Shown here: piece after piece, positions 30,232-40,089 of the stretch
How the letters are laid out: each line of letters starts with the position of its first letter
How positions within the stretch are numbered: the first letter of the stretch is position 1
Position numbers and translations under genes: made by a program
Assembly: GCA_021738385.1 (NCBI GenBank)
Contig: JAIPCF010000006.1
Coordinates: 1-64,000, forward strand
Origin: Sulfuritalea sp.
GTDB lineage: Bacteria; Pseudomonadota; Gammaproteobacteria; Burkholderiales; Rhodocyclaceae
DNA: 64,000 nucleotides
Direction: 5' to 3'
The notes under the pieces: model-generated
The model's database searches: none
Seen by the model: the letters and a program-made list of their open reading frames with translations, nothing else
What the model was told of the DNA's origin: nothing

Positions 30232-31854
30232 TTAGATCTCCTCTGCTTCCATCTTGATGGCGCCACAGGGACATTCGGTGACGCACATGCCGCAACCCTT
30301 GCAATAGTCGTAGTTGAACTCGAAGCGCTTGCCAGGGCCAAGTTTGATCACTGCATTGTCCGGGCAGACGCCATAGCAGTTGTCGCACTCGAAGCAGTTG
30401 CCGCAGGACAGGCAGCGCCTGGCTTCGAACAGTGCGTTGGTTTCGTCGAGCCCACCCTGAACTTCATCAAAGGTGGATTGGCGGCGGATGATGTCGAGCA
30501 TGGGCCGCACAGTTTTTGGCGCGTCGGCGTAGTACCAGGTATTGAGCCGCTCAAAATGCGCCAGCTCATGCTTGGGTGGCGCCTGATAGCTGGATGCCTT
30601 AAGCCATGCATCTATATTGCGGGCGGCTTTCTTGCCATGACCGATGGCGACAGTGACGTTGCGTTCGGCGGGAACCATGTCGCCACCCGCGAAGATGCCC
30701 GGGTGGCCGGTCATCATGTTGGGGTCGACCTTGACGACGCCGTCGTTGACTTCCAGTCCGGGGACGTCGTTCAACAAAGCCAGATCGACATCCTGTCCAA
30801 GCGCCAGCACCACCGAGTCGGCGTCCATGGTCTCGAATTCACCCGTGGGTTGCGGAAAGCCTTTGTCGTCTAGCGCCATTTTCTCGATGGTGATAGAGCT
30901 TTCGCCGGCCTGCTTGATGGTCGACAGCCACTTGACCATGATGCCTTCTTGCAATGCTTCCTCGATTTCAAAATCGTGGGCGGGTGCCTTTTCACGCGTT
31001 CGGCGATAAACGATGATGGGCTCGGCTCCCATGCGCTTTGCGGTGCGGGCGACGTCAATCGCTGTATTGCCACCGCCATAAACGATTACGCGACGGCCGA
31101 GCATGGGTTTGTCCTGGCCTTCCATGCTGCGCAGCACTGAGATCGCATCGACAATTTTTGCTGCGTCACCGGCCGGGATCATGGCACGCTTGCCGATGTG
31201 AGCGCCTACGGCGAGAAACGCCGCGTCGAATTTTCCTGCCTTCATGCTGGCAAGAATGTTGTCGACTTTAGAATTCAGCTTGACCTCGACACCGAGATCG
31301 ACGACGCGCTGCATTTCCGCGTCGAGTACTTCGCGCGGCAGGCGATACTTTGGGATACCGAAACGCATCATGCCGCCCATGAAGGGCCCGGCGTCATGCA
31401 CCGTGACGCGATGACCGAGTCGACGCAAGTGATAGGCAGCTGACATGCCCGAGGGACCGGCACCCACGATCAGCACGTGCTTGCCGGTATCGGCCTCGGG
31501 CGGCGCCAGTTTCCAGCCTTGTTTGATCGCTTCATCGCCGAGAAAACGCTCCACCGAGTTGATACCCACCGGGGCATCCAGCTTGGCGCGATTGCAGACG
31601 TCTTCGCAACTGTGATAGCAGACGCGGCCCATGGTGGCGGGAAAGGGGTTGTCTTTGGTCAGGTGTCGCCAGGCTTTTTCGTAGTTGCCGGATTCGGCAT
31701 GAAACAGCCACCCCTGTATGTCTTCGCCGGCTGGGCACTGATTGTTGCAAGGGGGCAGTCGGTCGAGATACACCGGGCGCGAGGTGCGCCAGGAACCGGT
31801 GTGATTGGCCAGCGACGAGCCCGGATTGAGAGTAATTGCAAATGGCTTGTCCAT
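30232..31854 (-). CDS. NAD(P)-binding GltD-like flavoprotein with C-terminal ferredoxin domain, electron-transfer subunit of 2-oxoacid oxidoreductase (PadH-like)
   Basis: CNNQCPAGEDIQGW, GAGPSGMSAAYHLRRLGH, CLSCGNCFECDNCYGVCPDNA, CKGCGMCVTECPCGAI; start at MDKPFAI. Confidence 0.82.
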   Translation of the reverse strand: MDKPFAITLNPGSSLANHTGSWRTSRPVYLDRLPPCNNQCPAGEDIQGWLFHAESGNYEKAWRHLTKDNPFPATMGRVCYHSCEDVCNRAKLDAPVGINSVERFLGDEAIKQGWKLAPPEADTGKHVLIVGAGPSGMSAAYHLRRLGHRVTVHDAGPFMGGMMRFGIPKYRLPREVLDAEMQRVVDLGVEVKLNSKVDNILASMKAGKFDAAFLAVGAHIGKRAMIPAGDAAKIVDAISVLRSMEGQDKPMLGRRVIVYGGGNTAIDVARTAKRMGAEPIIVYRRTREKAPAHDFEIEEALQEGIMVKWLSTIKQAGESSITIEKMALDDKGFPQPTGEFETMDADSVVLALGQDVDLALLNDVPGLEVNDGVVKVDPNMMTGHPGIFAGGDMVPAERNVTVAIGHGKKAARNIDAWLKASSYQAPPKHELAHFERLNTWYYADAPKTVRPMLDIIRRQSTFDEVQGGLDETNALFEARRCLSCGNCFECDNCYGVCPDNAVIKLGPGKRFEFNYDYCKGCGMCVTECPCGAIKMEAEEI

Positions 31855-31855
31855 G

Positions 31856-32869
31856 TCAGCGCGTCTCCGTTTCCAGCAATCCGTACCTGCGTATATTTTT
31901 GTCTGCCTGCGCCTGAATCCTTGCAATGGTTTCGACCGCCGGATTTTTGCCAAACAGGTGAGCAAAGCGCTTTTGCGGACGCAAATAGTCCTCGACCGGG
32001 AGCGGGCGCCGTATCGCCAGCGCCGACTTTACTTCGCCATGCTCGGCTTCGAATACCGGGAAAATACCGGTTTCCTTGGCGAGGCGGGCGATGCGAATGG
32101 TGTCGTGCGAGGCGGTTCCCCAGCCCAGCGGGCAGGGCACCAGAATATGAATATAGCGCGCACCACGCATGCCCATCGCCCGCGTTACCTTGTACTCCAG
32201 ATCACGCAAATCAGCCACAGTTGCGGTAGCGACGTAAGGGATTTCATGCGCCATGGCAATGGCCGGGACGAACTTGCCCTGGCCGAACGGGTTGCCCGGC
32301 TCGGGTCCGAGCGGCATGGTGGTTGCCGTGCGTGCTGACGAGGGGGTCGCCGAACTGCGCTGTACGCCGGTGTTCATGTAACCGCCGTTGTCGTAGCAGA
32401 TGTAGAGCACGTCGTCGTTGCGCTCGAACATGCCGGACAGGCAGCCAAATCCAATATCGGTGGTACCGCCGTCACCGCCTTGCGCTACCACGCGCGTGTC
32501 GCCTCCCTGGCCTTTTTGCTTCTTGATCTTGATCGCGGCGGCAATGCCGGTGGCTACGGCCGCAGCGTTGCCGAACAGGGAATGAATCCAGGGAATCTGC
32601 CAGGAGGTTTCCGGGTACGGCGTGGAGAAAACTTCCAGGCAGCCGGTGGCGTTGGCAGCAATCAGTTGGTTTTTGCTGGCGATCATTGCTGCGTCAATGG
32701 CGTAACGCGCACCGAGCGCCTCGCCGCAGCCCTGGCAGGCACGATGGCCGGAATTCAGCGAGTTGGTTCGTTGCATGTTGGCTTGCACGCTGCGATCTTC
32801 CGGCGCCAGCAAGCGGTTGCCGACGGTAAAGGTGCCGGTCTGGTAGAAGCTGATGGGTTGTAGCGACAT
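31856..32869 (-). CDS. 2-oxoacid:acceptor oxidoreductase beta (TPP) subunit
   Basis: GHRACQGCGEALGARY, GGDGGTTDIGFGCLSG, YDNGGYMNTGVQRS. Confidence 0.88.
   Translation of the reverse strand: MSLQPISFYQTGTFTVGNRLLAPEDRSVQANMQRTNSLNSGHRACQGCGEALGARYAIDAAMIASKNQLIAANATGCLEVFSTPYPETSWQIPWIHSLFGNAAAVATGIAAAIKIKKQKGQGGDTRVVAQGGDGGTTDIGFGCLSGMFERNDDVLYICYDNGGYMNTGVQRSSATPSSARTATTMPLGPEPGNPFGQGKFVPAIAMAHEIPYVATATVADLRDLEYKVTRAMGMRGARYIHILVPCPLGWGTASHDTIRIARLAKETGIFPVFEAEHGEVKSALAIRRPLPVEDYLRPQKRFAHLFGKNPAVETIARIQAQADKNIRRYGLLETETR
32007..32031 (-). repeat. 25-bp dispersed motif copy H, inside oxidoreductase beta-subunit CDS
   Basis: TAAAGTCGGCGCTGGCGATACGGCG; translated KSALAIRR. Confidence 0.88.
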
Positions 32870-32880
32870 TGTGGCGGCTC

Positions 32881-34134
32881 CTAGGCGATTTTCGAAGCGA
32901 CGGTGCCGAGGTCGCGCAGCATGGCTTCCGCCGCAGGGCCCGAGCGTCGGGTCTGCTTTTCGCGTTCAAGCTGCCGGTTGACGACTTTCCAGTCGAGATC
33001 GAGGAAGGTGACCAGTTCAAGTTCGTCGCGGCCTGCCTTTTCGAAGAGCGTGGCGAGCGATTTTTTAGTAATTGCGCGTCCACCCAGGCCGGCCACCACG
33101 GTGTAGCCCTTGAGTCCCATTCCGGTGACAGCCATGCGCACATCGGTCGCGACAATACCGCCGCTACCGACGGCAAGGCTCTTTTCCAGAACCAGGAAGC
33201 GTTTGCAGTTTTTCAACGCAGCGGCGACGGCGACGAGCGGGAAGGGTCGGAATGAAGTGATGCCCAGCACGCCAATCTTGTGTCCCGCCTCGCGCATGTC
33301 ATCCACGGTGTCCTTGATGGTGCCCAGCACCGAACCCATGGCTATCACTATGGTTTCCGCATCGTCGGCTTTGTAGGTATGCGTCAGCCCACCGGTATCG
33401 CGGCCAAAGACTTTCTTGAATTCATCCGCCAGTTGCGGAATGCGTTCCAGCGCCTGCATTTGTTTGGCATGAGCCAGATAGCGTACTTCCATGAAGGCTT
33501 CGGGCCCGACCATGGCGCCGATCGACACCGGTTCGGCGGGGTCGAGTACCTGTCGTGGTTCGTACGGCGGCAGAAAATCGTCGACCTGCGCCTGCGTCGG
33601 TATGTCGGCACGCTCGTAGGCATGGGTGAGGATGAAGCCGTCCATGCACACCATCACCGGTAGTGAAAGCTCTTCGGCCAGTTTGAAGGCCTGGATGTGC
33701 AGATCGAGCGCTTCCTGATTGGTTTCGGCAAAGAGTTGTATCCAGCCGCAATCGCGTTGTGACAGTGAATCTGAGTGATCATTCCAGATATTGATCGGTG
33801 CGCCGATGGCGCGGTTGGCCACGGTCATTACAATCGGCAGGCCCAAACCAGACGCGTTGTAAACCGCTTCGACCATGAACAGCAAGCCTTGCGACGCGGT
33901 CGCCGTATAGGTTCGTGCGCCCGCGGCAGACGAGCCGATGGCCACCGACATCGCGGCAAATTCGGATTCGACATTGATGAATTCGCAATCCTTCAGTTCG
34001 CCCGACTTGACCATCTCCCCCAGGCCTTCAACGATGTGGGTCTGCGGCGAGATGGGGTAGGCGCAAATCACTTCGGGCCGGCAGAGTGCAACGGCCTCTG
34101 CAACGGCATGGGAACCTTCACACTGTTTAAGCAT
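32881..34134 (-). CDS. 2-oxoacid:acceptor oxidoreductase alpha subunit
   Basis: EGSHAVAEAVALCRPEVICAYPISPQTHIVE, ARTYTATASQGLLFM; start at MLKQCEG. Confidence 0.88.
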   Translation of the reverse strand: MLKQCEGSHAVAEAVALCRPEVICAYPISPQTHIVEGLGEMVKSGELKDCEFINVESEFAAMSVAIGSSAAGARTYTATASQGLLFMVEAVYNASGLGLPIVMTVANRAIGAPINIWNDHSDSLSQRDCGWIQLFAETNQEALDLHIQAFKLAEELSLPVMVCMDGFILTHAYERADIPTQAQVDDFLPPYEPRQVLDPAEPVSIGAMVGPEAFMEVRYLAHAKQMQALERIPQLADEFKKVFGRDTGGLTHTYKADDAETIVIAMGSVLGTIKDTVDDMREAGHKIGVLGITSFRPFPLVAVAAALKNCKRFLVLEKSLAVGSGGIVATDVRMAVTGMGLKGYTVVAGLGGRAITKKSLATLFEKAGRDELELVTFLDLDWKVVNRQLEREKQTRRSGPAAEAMLRDLGTVASKIA

Positions 34135-34723
34135 TGGCGGCCTCCTGGCGACGCGCTTCTTCCATTTCAGCGCGCACAATATCGTAAGCCTCGGAGGCCC
34201 CCGCGATATTTCCGGCGGCGACTTTTTCCGAGAATTTGGCGTTGATCGCCTTGATCACCGATTCGAGGCGAATGACTCCGGACACGGCAGCGAAACCACC
34301 CAGCAAAGGCACGTTGGGCATCGGGCGGCCAACGTGTTTCCTGCTCAGGTCGGTGGCGGCAACAGTGCATAGGCGTTCATGCGGCCAGTCACGAACGTAG
34401 TCGCCGAGCCCCAGCTCTTCAAAGCTCTTGTTGGTATTGATCAGGATGTAGCCGCCTTTCTTCAAGCCGGCGAAGACGTCGACCTGATGCAGCAGGGTCG
34501 GGTCTTGAATGATCAATGCATCGGGCTCCATGATGGGCTCGCGCAGCCGGATTTCCTGATCGGCGATTCGGCAAAAAGCCACCACCGGTGCGCCGGTGCG
34601 CTCGGAGCCGAAACTGGGGAAAGCTTGCGCGTGACGACCCTCCTCGAACGCTGCAATCGAAAGCATCTCAGCAGCTGTCACAACACCTTGGCCGCCGCGG
34701 CCGTGGATACGAACCTGGAACAT
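34127..34723 (-). CDS. 2-oxoacid:acceptor oxidoreductase gamma subunit
   Basis: MFQVRIHGRGGQGVVTAAEMLSIAAFEEGRHAQAFPSFGSERTGAPV. Confidence 0.9.
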   Translation of the reverse strand: MFQVRIHGRGGQGVVTAAEMLSIAAFEEGRHAQAFPSFGSERTGAPVVAFCRIADQEIRLREPIMEPDALIIQDPTLLHQVDVFAGLKKGGYILINTNKSFEELGLGDYVRDWPHERLCTVAATDLSRKHVGRPMPNVPLLGGFAAVSGVIRLESVIKAINAKFSEKVAAGNIAGASEAYDIVRAEMEEARRQEAANA

Positions 34724-34903
34724 GATTTCTCCCTCGTTTTGCCCTGCAAGAGAATATCAGAGGACAGAAGTTGAAAGGATGCCCCTACAACGTTTCACAG
34801 GTTTTGCGCTGCGTCAATAAAGTGTTCAGCTAAAGTGTTCAGTCTTTCGCCCGCACTGCCTGTAACGGTAGAATTGCCCCTTTACCCGCGATCAGGCTGA
34901 AGA

Positions 34904-35971
34904 ATGAAGCACATCACCGATGACGTCCGCATCCGAGAGATCAAGGAACTTTCACCTCCCGCCCATCTTTCGCGCGAGTTTCCAACTACCGATGCGGCTG
35001 CAGAAACGACTTTTCAGGCGCGGCAGGCGGTGCACCGGGTACTGCATGGCGCCGATGACAGAGTGGTGGTTGTGGTTGGTCCCTGCTCGATTCACGATTA
35101 TGCAGCGGCCATCGAATATGCTCAAAAACTCCGCCAGGAAGCGGATCGTTTTTCAGCCGATCTGCTGATTCTGATGCGGGTGTATTTCGAAAAGCCGCGA
35201 ACCACAGTGGGCTGGAAGGGACTGATCAATGATCCGCGCATGGACGGCAGTTTCAAAATCAACGAGGGTCTGCGTCTGGCGCGCAAGCTGCTGTGGGAGG
35301 TCAATGAGCTCGGCTTGCCTTGCGCTACGGAATTCCTCGATACCATCACGCCGCAATACACCGCCGATCTGATCAGTTGGGGCGCCATCGGCGCACGAAC
35401 CACTGAGTCGCAAGTGCATCGAGAATTGGCATCAGGCCTGTCGTGTCCGGTGGGTTTCAAGAACGGTACCGATGGCAACATGCGTATCGCAGTCGATGCG
35501 ATCAAGGCGGCGGCAAGCCCGCATCATTTTTTGTCGGTGACCAAGGCCGGTCATTCCGCGATCGTTTCCACCAATGGCAACGAGGATTGCCACGTGATTC
35601 TGCGTGGCGGCAAAACGACAAATTACGAGGCAGCGGGAGTAGAAACCGCTTGCGCCGAACTTGGCAAAGCCGGTCTCGCGGCGCGGGTCATGGTGGATTT
35701 TTCGCACGCCAACAGCAGTAAGCAGTTCAAACGCCAGATTGATGTTGCCAAGGATGTCGCAGCGCAACTGGGTGCCGGAGAAGAACGCATTTTCGGCGTC
35801 ATGATCGAATCTCACCTCAAGGAAGGCCGGCAGGATCTGGTGCCGGGCAAACCCATCGAGTACGGCGTCTCGGTGACTGATGCCTGTTTGGGCTGGAAAG
35901 ACACGCTGCTCGTGCTGGACATACTCTCCAAGGCCGTGCAGGCGCGTCGCCTGACACTGGCCGAGCGCTAG
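34904..35971 (+). CDS. aroG: 3-deoxy-7-phosphoheptulonate synthase (class I)
   Basis: VVVGPCSIHD, RVYFEKPRTTVGWKGLINDPRMDGSF, GIMIESHL-like GVMIESHLKEGRQD. Confidence 0.95.
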   Translation: MKHITDDVRIREIKELSPPAHLSREFPTTDAAAETTFQARQAVHRVLHGADDRVVVVVGPCSIHDYAAAIEYAQKLRQEADRFSADLLILMRVYFEKPRTTVGWKGLINDPRMDGSFKINEGLRLARKLLWEVNELGLPCATEFLDTITPQYTADLISWGAIGARTTESQVHRELASGLSCPVGFKNGTDGNMRIAVDAIKAAASPHHFLSVTKAGHSAIVSTNGNEDCHVILRGGKTTNYEAAGVETACAELGKAGLAARVMVDFSHANSSKQFKRQIDVAKDVAAQLGAGEERIFGVMIESHLKEGRQDLVPGKPIEYGVSVTDACLGWKDTLLVLDILSKAVQARRLTLAER

Positions 35972-36132
35972 GCGGGCATAACTCAAGTTGTCGGAGGTCG
36001 TGAGCAAAATCCAATTCTTTAACCATCTGGGACACGGGGAACTCGGGGCACGACAAAGCTCTTGTTTTTCCCCGCGCCCCCCGTGTTTACCGTGATAAAT
36101 GCTTTTCCGGCTATGCCGGTTTTAGGAATGCC

Positions 36133-37662
36133 ATGACCGGCCGCCTGTTTGCGGCGCTACTGGCCGTTACGCTGGTTTTCCGGTTCTGGCTGGCGGCGGC
36201 GTTTCCTATCACGGGTGACGAGGCCTATTTCATTTGGTGGGGCTGGAAGCCCGACTGGGGGTTCTACGACCATCCGCCGATGATCGGCTGGTGGTTGGCC
36301 GTCTTGCTGCAAATCGCCGAGGTCGAGTGGTGGCTGCGTTTGCCGTCCATCCTGTTGCCGGCCGTGCTGGCGCTCGGTACATACTGGGCGCTACCGCGCG
36401 TGATCGACGGACCGGGTGAAGAGCGGAGATTATGGGCGGCGACTCTGGTGCTACTGGCTCCGGTAAATGTCTGGAACGTGTTCATAACCACCGATACACC
36501 GCTGATCTATTTCAGCGTGCTCTCCGGCCTGGCATGGATTCGGGCTTCACATGACGACTCGCCACGCTGGTATGTCATTGCAGGCGCACTGTTGGCCGGT
36601 GCCGTGCTTTCGAAATACTTTGCGGCGATCCTGGGTTTTGCCTATCTGGTGGATGTGCTGCGCCGGCGCACACGTGGTGCGTTTGCCGGGCTGGTCATCG
36701 CCTATGCCTGTACGTTGCCGGCATTGGCCCTGATGGCATGGTGGAACAGCGGCAACTGCTGGCCCAACTACATGTTCAATTTCGTCAATCGCCATGGAGA
36801 TGCCGGCTGGTCGCTGAAGACACCGCTGCTGTATGTCGTGACGCTTGCGTACGTACTCGGTCCGCCGGTGTTGTGGCTGGTTTGGCGACATCTGCGTTCG
36901 GAACGCCGTATCGTCAGCGCCGAGTTTTCCTATTCCGTGTCGCTCGGCACGCTGGCCTGGCTGCCATTCCTGCTGTTTGCCGGCCTGTCGCTGGTCAAAC
37001 AGATAGGCCTGCACTGGCTGCTTTCCTTTGTGCCTTTTACCCTGATCTGGTTGACATTGCGGCTGTCTCCCGCAAGTCTGCGTCGACTCGGGTTGTTTTT
37101 TGCTGGCTTCGCAACACTTCACATTGCCGGCATCCTGGTGGTTTCCCGCCTGCCCCTGGAGACCTGGCAAGAAACCCGGCTCTATGACGGCATCGTGTTG
37201 ACCTTCGAGCATCAGCCGCTGGCGCGTGAACTCGAGCCCAATTTCAAGAGCGAGCGCGGCGAGCGAGTGTTGGCAATGGATGGGTATTCGAATGCGGTGA
37301 CGCTGGGCTATAACCTGCGCAGATATGTGGTGGTGTTCGGCGAGGCTTCGAGTCACGCCCGGCATGACGACTTGATGACGGATTTCCGCACTCTGGAAGG
37401 ACGCGATTTTCTGATATTGCGTAAGTCGCAACCCAATGTTGACGATTACCGTCGATACTTCCGTCAGGTCAGCGTGGATAGCTTCGAGGTCCGCGGCGCA
37501 AAATTCTGGCGCGTAAAGGGCGATGGCTTCGACTACGCAGCCTATCGCGACGGGGTGCTGGCGTCGGTCCGTCAGAAGTACTATGCAATTCCGGCCTGGC
37601 TGCCGCAAACTGCGTGCTATATGTGTGATCGTTACTTTCCAGGGCAAACATGTCGTCGCTGA
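36133..37662 (+). CDS. Glycosyltransferase family 39 / ArnT-like membrane protein
   Basis: 509 aa, multi-TM; DEAYFIWWGWKPDWGFYDHPPMIGWW. Confidence 0.85.
   Translation: MTGRLFAALLAVTLVFRFWLAAAFPITGDEAYFIWWGWKPDWGFYDHPPMIGWWLAVLLQIAEVEWWLRLPSILLPAVLALGTYWALPRVIDGPGEERRLWAATLVLLAPVNVWNVFITTDTPLIYFSVLSGLAWIRASHDDSPRWYVIAGALLAGAVLSKYFAAILGFAYLVDVLRRRTRGAFAGLVIAYACTLPALALMAWWNSGNCWPNYMFNFVNRHGDAGWSLKTPLLYVVTLAYVLGPPVLWLVWRHLRSERRIVSAEFSYSVSLGTLAWLPFLLFAGLSLVKQIGLHWLLSFVPFTLIWLTLRLSPASLRRLGLFFAGFATLHIAGILVVSRLPLETWQETRLYDGIVLTFEHQPLARELEPNFKSERGERVLAMDGYSNAVTLGYNLRRYVVVFGEASSHARHDDLMTDFRTLEGRDFLILRKSQPNVDDYRRYFRQVSVDSFEVRGAKFWRVKGDGFDYAAYRDGVLASVRQKYYAIPAWLPQTACYMCDRYFPGQTCRR
36904..36928 (-). repeat. 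25-bp dispersed motif copy I, inside GT39 CDS
   Basis: AAAACTCGGCGCTGACGATACGGCG; sense translation RRIVSAEF. Confidence 0.85.
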
Positions 37663-38558
37663 GTGCGTCGCGCCTGCCCGCATGGCTGAGGTTATTGCGC
37701 CCCCATCAATGGCTGAAGAATGGATTTGTGTTCGTCGGCCTGTTGTTCGGGCATGCAGGTGCCGATCCGATCAAACTTGGCCAGGCGCTGGCGGCATTCG
37801 CCGCTTTCAGCCTGCTGGCTTCCGCCGTGTATGTGATGAACGATCTGATCGATCGCGAGCAGGATCGCCTGCACCCGAAAAAGCGGAACCGGCCGTTGGC
37901 TGCGGGTACGATCGGTGTCGGTACGGCTGTTGCCTTGGGGATGGCTTGTCTGCTGGCTGGCGGTGCCATTGCTGTCCTGTTTGCCGGATCGGCACCCTGG
38001 ATTTTTCTCGTCTATGTGGCACTCAACGTCTGCTATAGCCTGGGGCTCAAGCATGTGGTCATCCTCGATGTGTTTATCATCGCCTCCGGCTTCATGTTGC
38101 GCATTCTTGCAGGCACGCTGGGTCTGGACATCGCTCCTTCGCAATGGTTGTTGCTTTGCGGGTTGATGTTGACGCTGTTTCTGGGCTTTGCCAAGCGTCG
38201 GGCTGAACTCAATGCGCTGCCCACGGACAGCGCCAGTCATCGCCGGGTGCTGGAACATTACACCGAGCCAATGCTCGATCAGTTCATCGGCATCGCTGCT
38301 GCCGGCACCGTAATTTCCTATGCGCTGTATACCGTCAGCGCCGAAACCGTGGCTTTGCATGGGACGCGAGGATTGATCGCGACCGTACCTTTCGTGCTGT
38401 ATGGCATGCTGCGCTATCTCTGGCGCCTGCACCGACGGAGCGGTGGTGGCGACCCGGTGCAGGAATTGCTGAACGACCCGCATCTGCTGGTGGCGATAGT
38501 CGGGTGGTTGTTGTTGGTCATTGCTCTGCTGGGCGGAGCTATAATGCCAAGGCCATGA
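37650..38558 (+). CDS. UbiA-family prenyltransferase (decaprenyl-phosphate phosphoribosyltransferase-like)
   Basis: LLRPHQWLKNGFVFVGLLFGH, NDLIDREQDRLHPKKRNRPLA. Confidence 0.85.
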   Translation: MSSLSASRLPAWLRLLRPHQWLKNGFVFVGLLFGHAGADPIKLGQALAAFAAFSLLASAVYVMNDLIDREQDRLHPKKRNRPLAAGTIGVGTAVALGMACLLAGGAIAVLFAGSAPWIFLVYVALNVCYSLGLKHVVILDVFIIASGFMLRILAGTLGLDIAPSQWLLLCGLMLTLFLGFAKRRAELNALPTDSASHRRVLEHYTEPMLDQFIGIAAAGTVISYALYTVSAETVALHGTRGLIATVPFVLYGMLRYLWRLHRRSGGGDPVQELLNDPHLLVAIVGWLLLVIALLGGAIMPRP

Positions 38559-39085
38559 GTTCAATCGATAATGTTACTGCTGCGGAGTATTTGGGCGATG
38601 CGCTGCCCTTTGTCGACCGCATCCGGGAGATCATCGAGGTCATTCAGCTCTTCGAGGATTTCGAAGTCGACGAACTCGAAGGGCTCGCCCGCTACATGCG
38701 TGTTTATCGCGCGCCGGCGGGTACGGAAATCATTCATGAGGGTGATGAAGGCGATTTCATGCTGCTGCTGCTTGACGGCAGTGTGGAAATCGTCAAAAAG
38801 GATGTGCGCGGTCTACCTCAGATCGTTGGCTCCGCCGGACCGGGCAAGACCCTGGGTGAAATGTCCCTGATTGACGGCGAGCCGCGTTTTGCCAGCTGCG
38901 TTGCGCTCAGCACGGTCGAGGTTGCGGTGCTTGATCGCGAAGGCCTGTCGCGCATTATTGCCGAAGAGCCGAGTATCGGCGTCAAGTTGCTGATGGAGCT
39001 GCTGATGCTGCTCAATCAGCGGCTGCGCAATATCACCGGCCAGCTTATGGATTGCCAGGAAGCGCGGCGTTCGCGGATTCGCTAG
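38555..39085 (+). CDS. Cyclic nucleotide-binding domain protein
   Basis: LARYMRVYRAPAGTEIIHEGDEGDFMLLLLDGSVEIVKK...GEMSLIDGEPRFASC; start at MSSIDNV. Confidence 0.82.
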   Translation: MSSIDNVTAAEYLGDALPFVDRIREIIEVIQLFEDFEVDELEGLARYMRVYRAPAGTEIIHEGDEGDFMLLLLDGSVEIVKKDVRGLPQIVGSAGPGKTLGEMSLIDGEPRFASCVALSTVEVAVLDREGLSRIIAEEPSIGVKLLMELLMLLNQRLRNITGQLMDCQEARRSRIR

Positions 39086-39144
39086 TCGTTTTCGCCAATA
39101 CTCAGGGCGCCTCGGCGTAGCCTGTCGGAGCGCCTGGCAAAGTA

Positions 39145-39759
39145 TCAGCCCGCTACCTCACTCAGTGAGAACACTTCAGGATTGTCTCCGTGATCGAGCA
39201 AAAGCGCACGTACCCGCGCTTGCCAGCATTCGCGGAACTCGGTTGCTTCTTCCCCGGTCGCGCTACCTGCCAGACACTTCTTCATCAATTCACTCGTCTG
39301 CGGCGCGAAGGGAACGCTGTGTAATTGCGCGGCAACGTCCACAGCGACACCGTTGTCGATGCGCGTGTAGCGTATCTCCTCTGTGATGTCTGACGAAAAA
39401 TAGAGCAATTCGCGTCGGTCAAAGCGACCGCCGATGCCCTTGAAGCCGGCGTCTTGCGTGGCACCCGTCAGCATCGAAACAACATTGGCCATTACCCCGG
39501 TGACGCCTGACAACCGGTCTCCCCGGAACTGAACACGAATGCCGCCACGTTCGGGCAATGCGTCAGGATACAGATACGCCAAGGCTTTCAGTGTCATCCA
39601 GTAGGCCGCAGCTACGGTAGGACAGGAATGACCGGCCAGTTTTACTGCATCAAGGTAGTGGTACTCAATGCAGCCATGCTCCGCCGCGCCGAGAAACTCT
39701 GCAAGCGGATCAATTACGACCAGGCTTCGCACCTCGCCGAAGAAGGACGGCGTCTGCAC
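39145..39759 (-). CDS. FmdE-like protein (formylmethanofuran dehydrogenase subunit E family)
   Basis: YHYLDAVKLAGHSCPTVAAAYWMTLKAL. Confidence 0.6.
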   Translation of the reverse strand: MQTPSFFGEVRSLVVIDPLAEFLGAAEHGCIEYHYLDAVKLAGHSCPTVAAAYWMTLKALAYLYPDALPERGGIRVQFRGDRLSGVTGVMANVVSMLTGATQDAGFKGIGGRFDRRELLYFSSDITEEIRYTRIDNGVAVDVAAQLHSVPFAPQTSELMKKCLAGSATGEEATEFRECWQARVRALLLDHGDNPEVFSLSEVAG

Positions 39760-39765
39760 TGTGGC

Positions 39766-40017
39766 TTACTGCGTTTTGACGAAGTCGATCACGATATCGC
39801 CGGGCTCGCGCTGCTTGTAGGTGATCTCCACCGCTTCGCCGTAGCGTTGTACGAGCTGATCGAGCAGGGGCAGGGGGTCGTGATCGTTGACGAAGCGCAT
39901 CGTTTCGCCGGCGCGCAAGGCATCGAGCGCGCCAAAAATGGCGGCATGGCGAAAACGCTTGGCAATGCCACGGGCATCGAACGGGTAAATTGAATCGGGC
40001 GAGATATGGATGTGCAT
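39766..40017 (-). CDS. DUF2249 family protein
   Basis: FDARGIAKRFRHAAIFGALDALRAGETMRFVNDHDPLPLLDQLVQRYG; start at MHIHISPD. Confidence 0.75.
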   Translation of the reverse strand: MHIHISPDSIYPFDARGIAKRFRHAAIFGALDALRAGETMRFVNDHDPLPLLDQLVQRYGEAVEITYKQREPGDIVIDFVKTQ

Positions 40018-40049
40018 GACGTGAATCCTTGGGGTTGGGATGGCATCAA

Positions 40050-40089
40050 TATGTAGCATCCACTAGAATAATGAATTGATATAAATCAT
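40050..40089 (-). promoter_or_regulatory. FNR/Dnr-type promoter for the DUF2249/FmdE-like pair
   Basis: Minus strand ATGAT-TTAT-ATCAA (40076-40089) and -10-like TACATAT about 30 nt from the dyad centre: class II FNR spacing. Confidence 0.65.

Noticed and set aside
30064-32229. Plus-strand ORFs of 269 and 250 aa opposite the oxidoreductase operon
   Set aside because: Antisense shadows; no recognisable motifs.
38325-38350. ataccgtcagcgccgaaac in the UbiA-like gene resembling the motif
   Set aside because: Encodes the expected YTVSAET and diverges at both ends.
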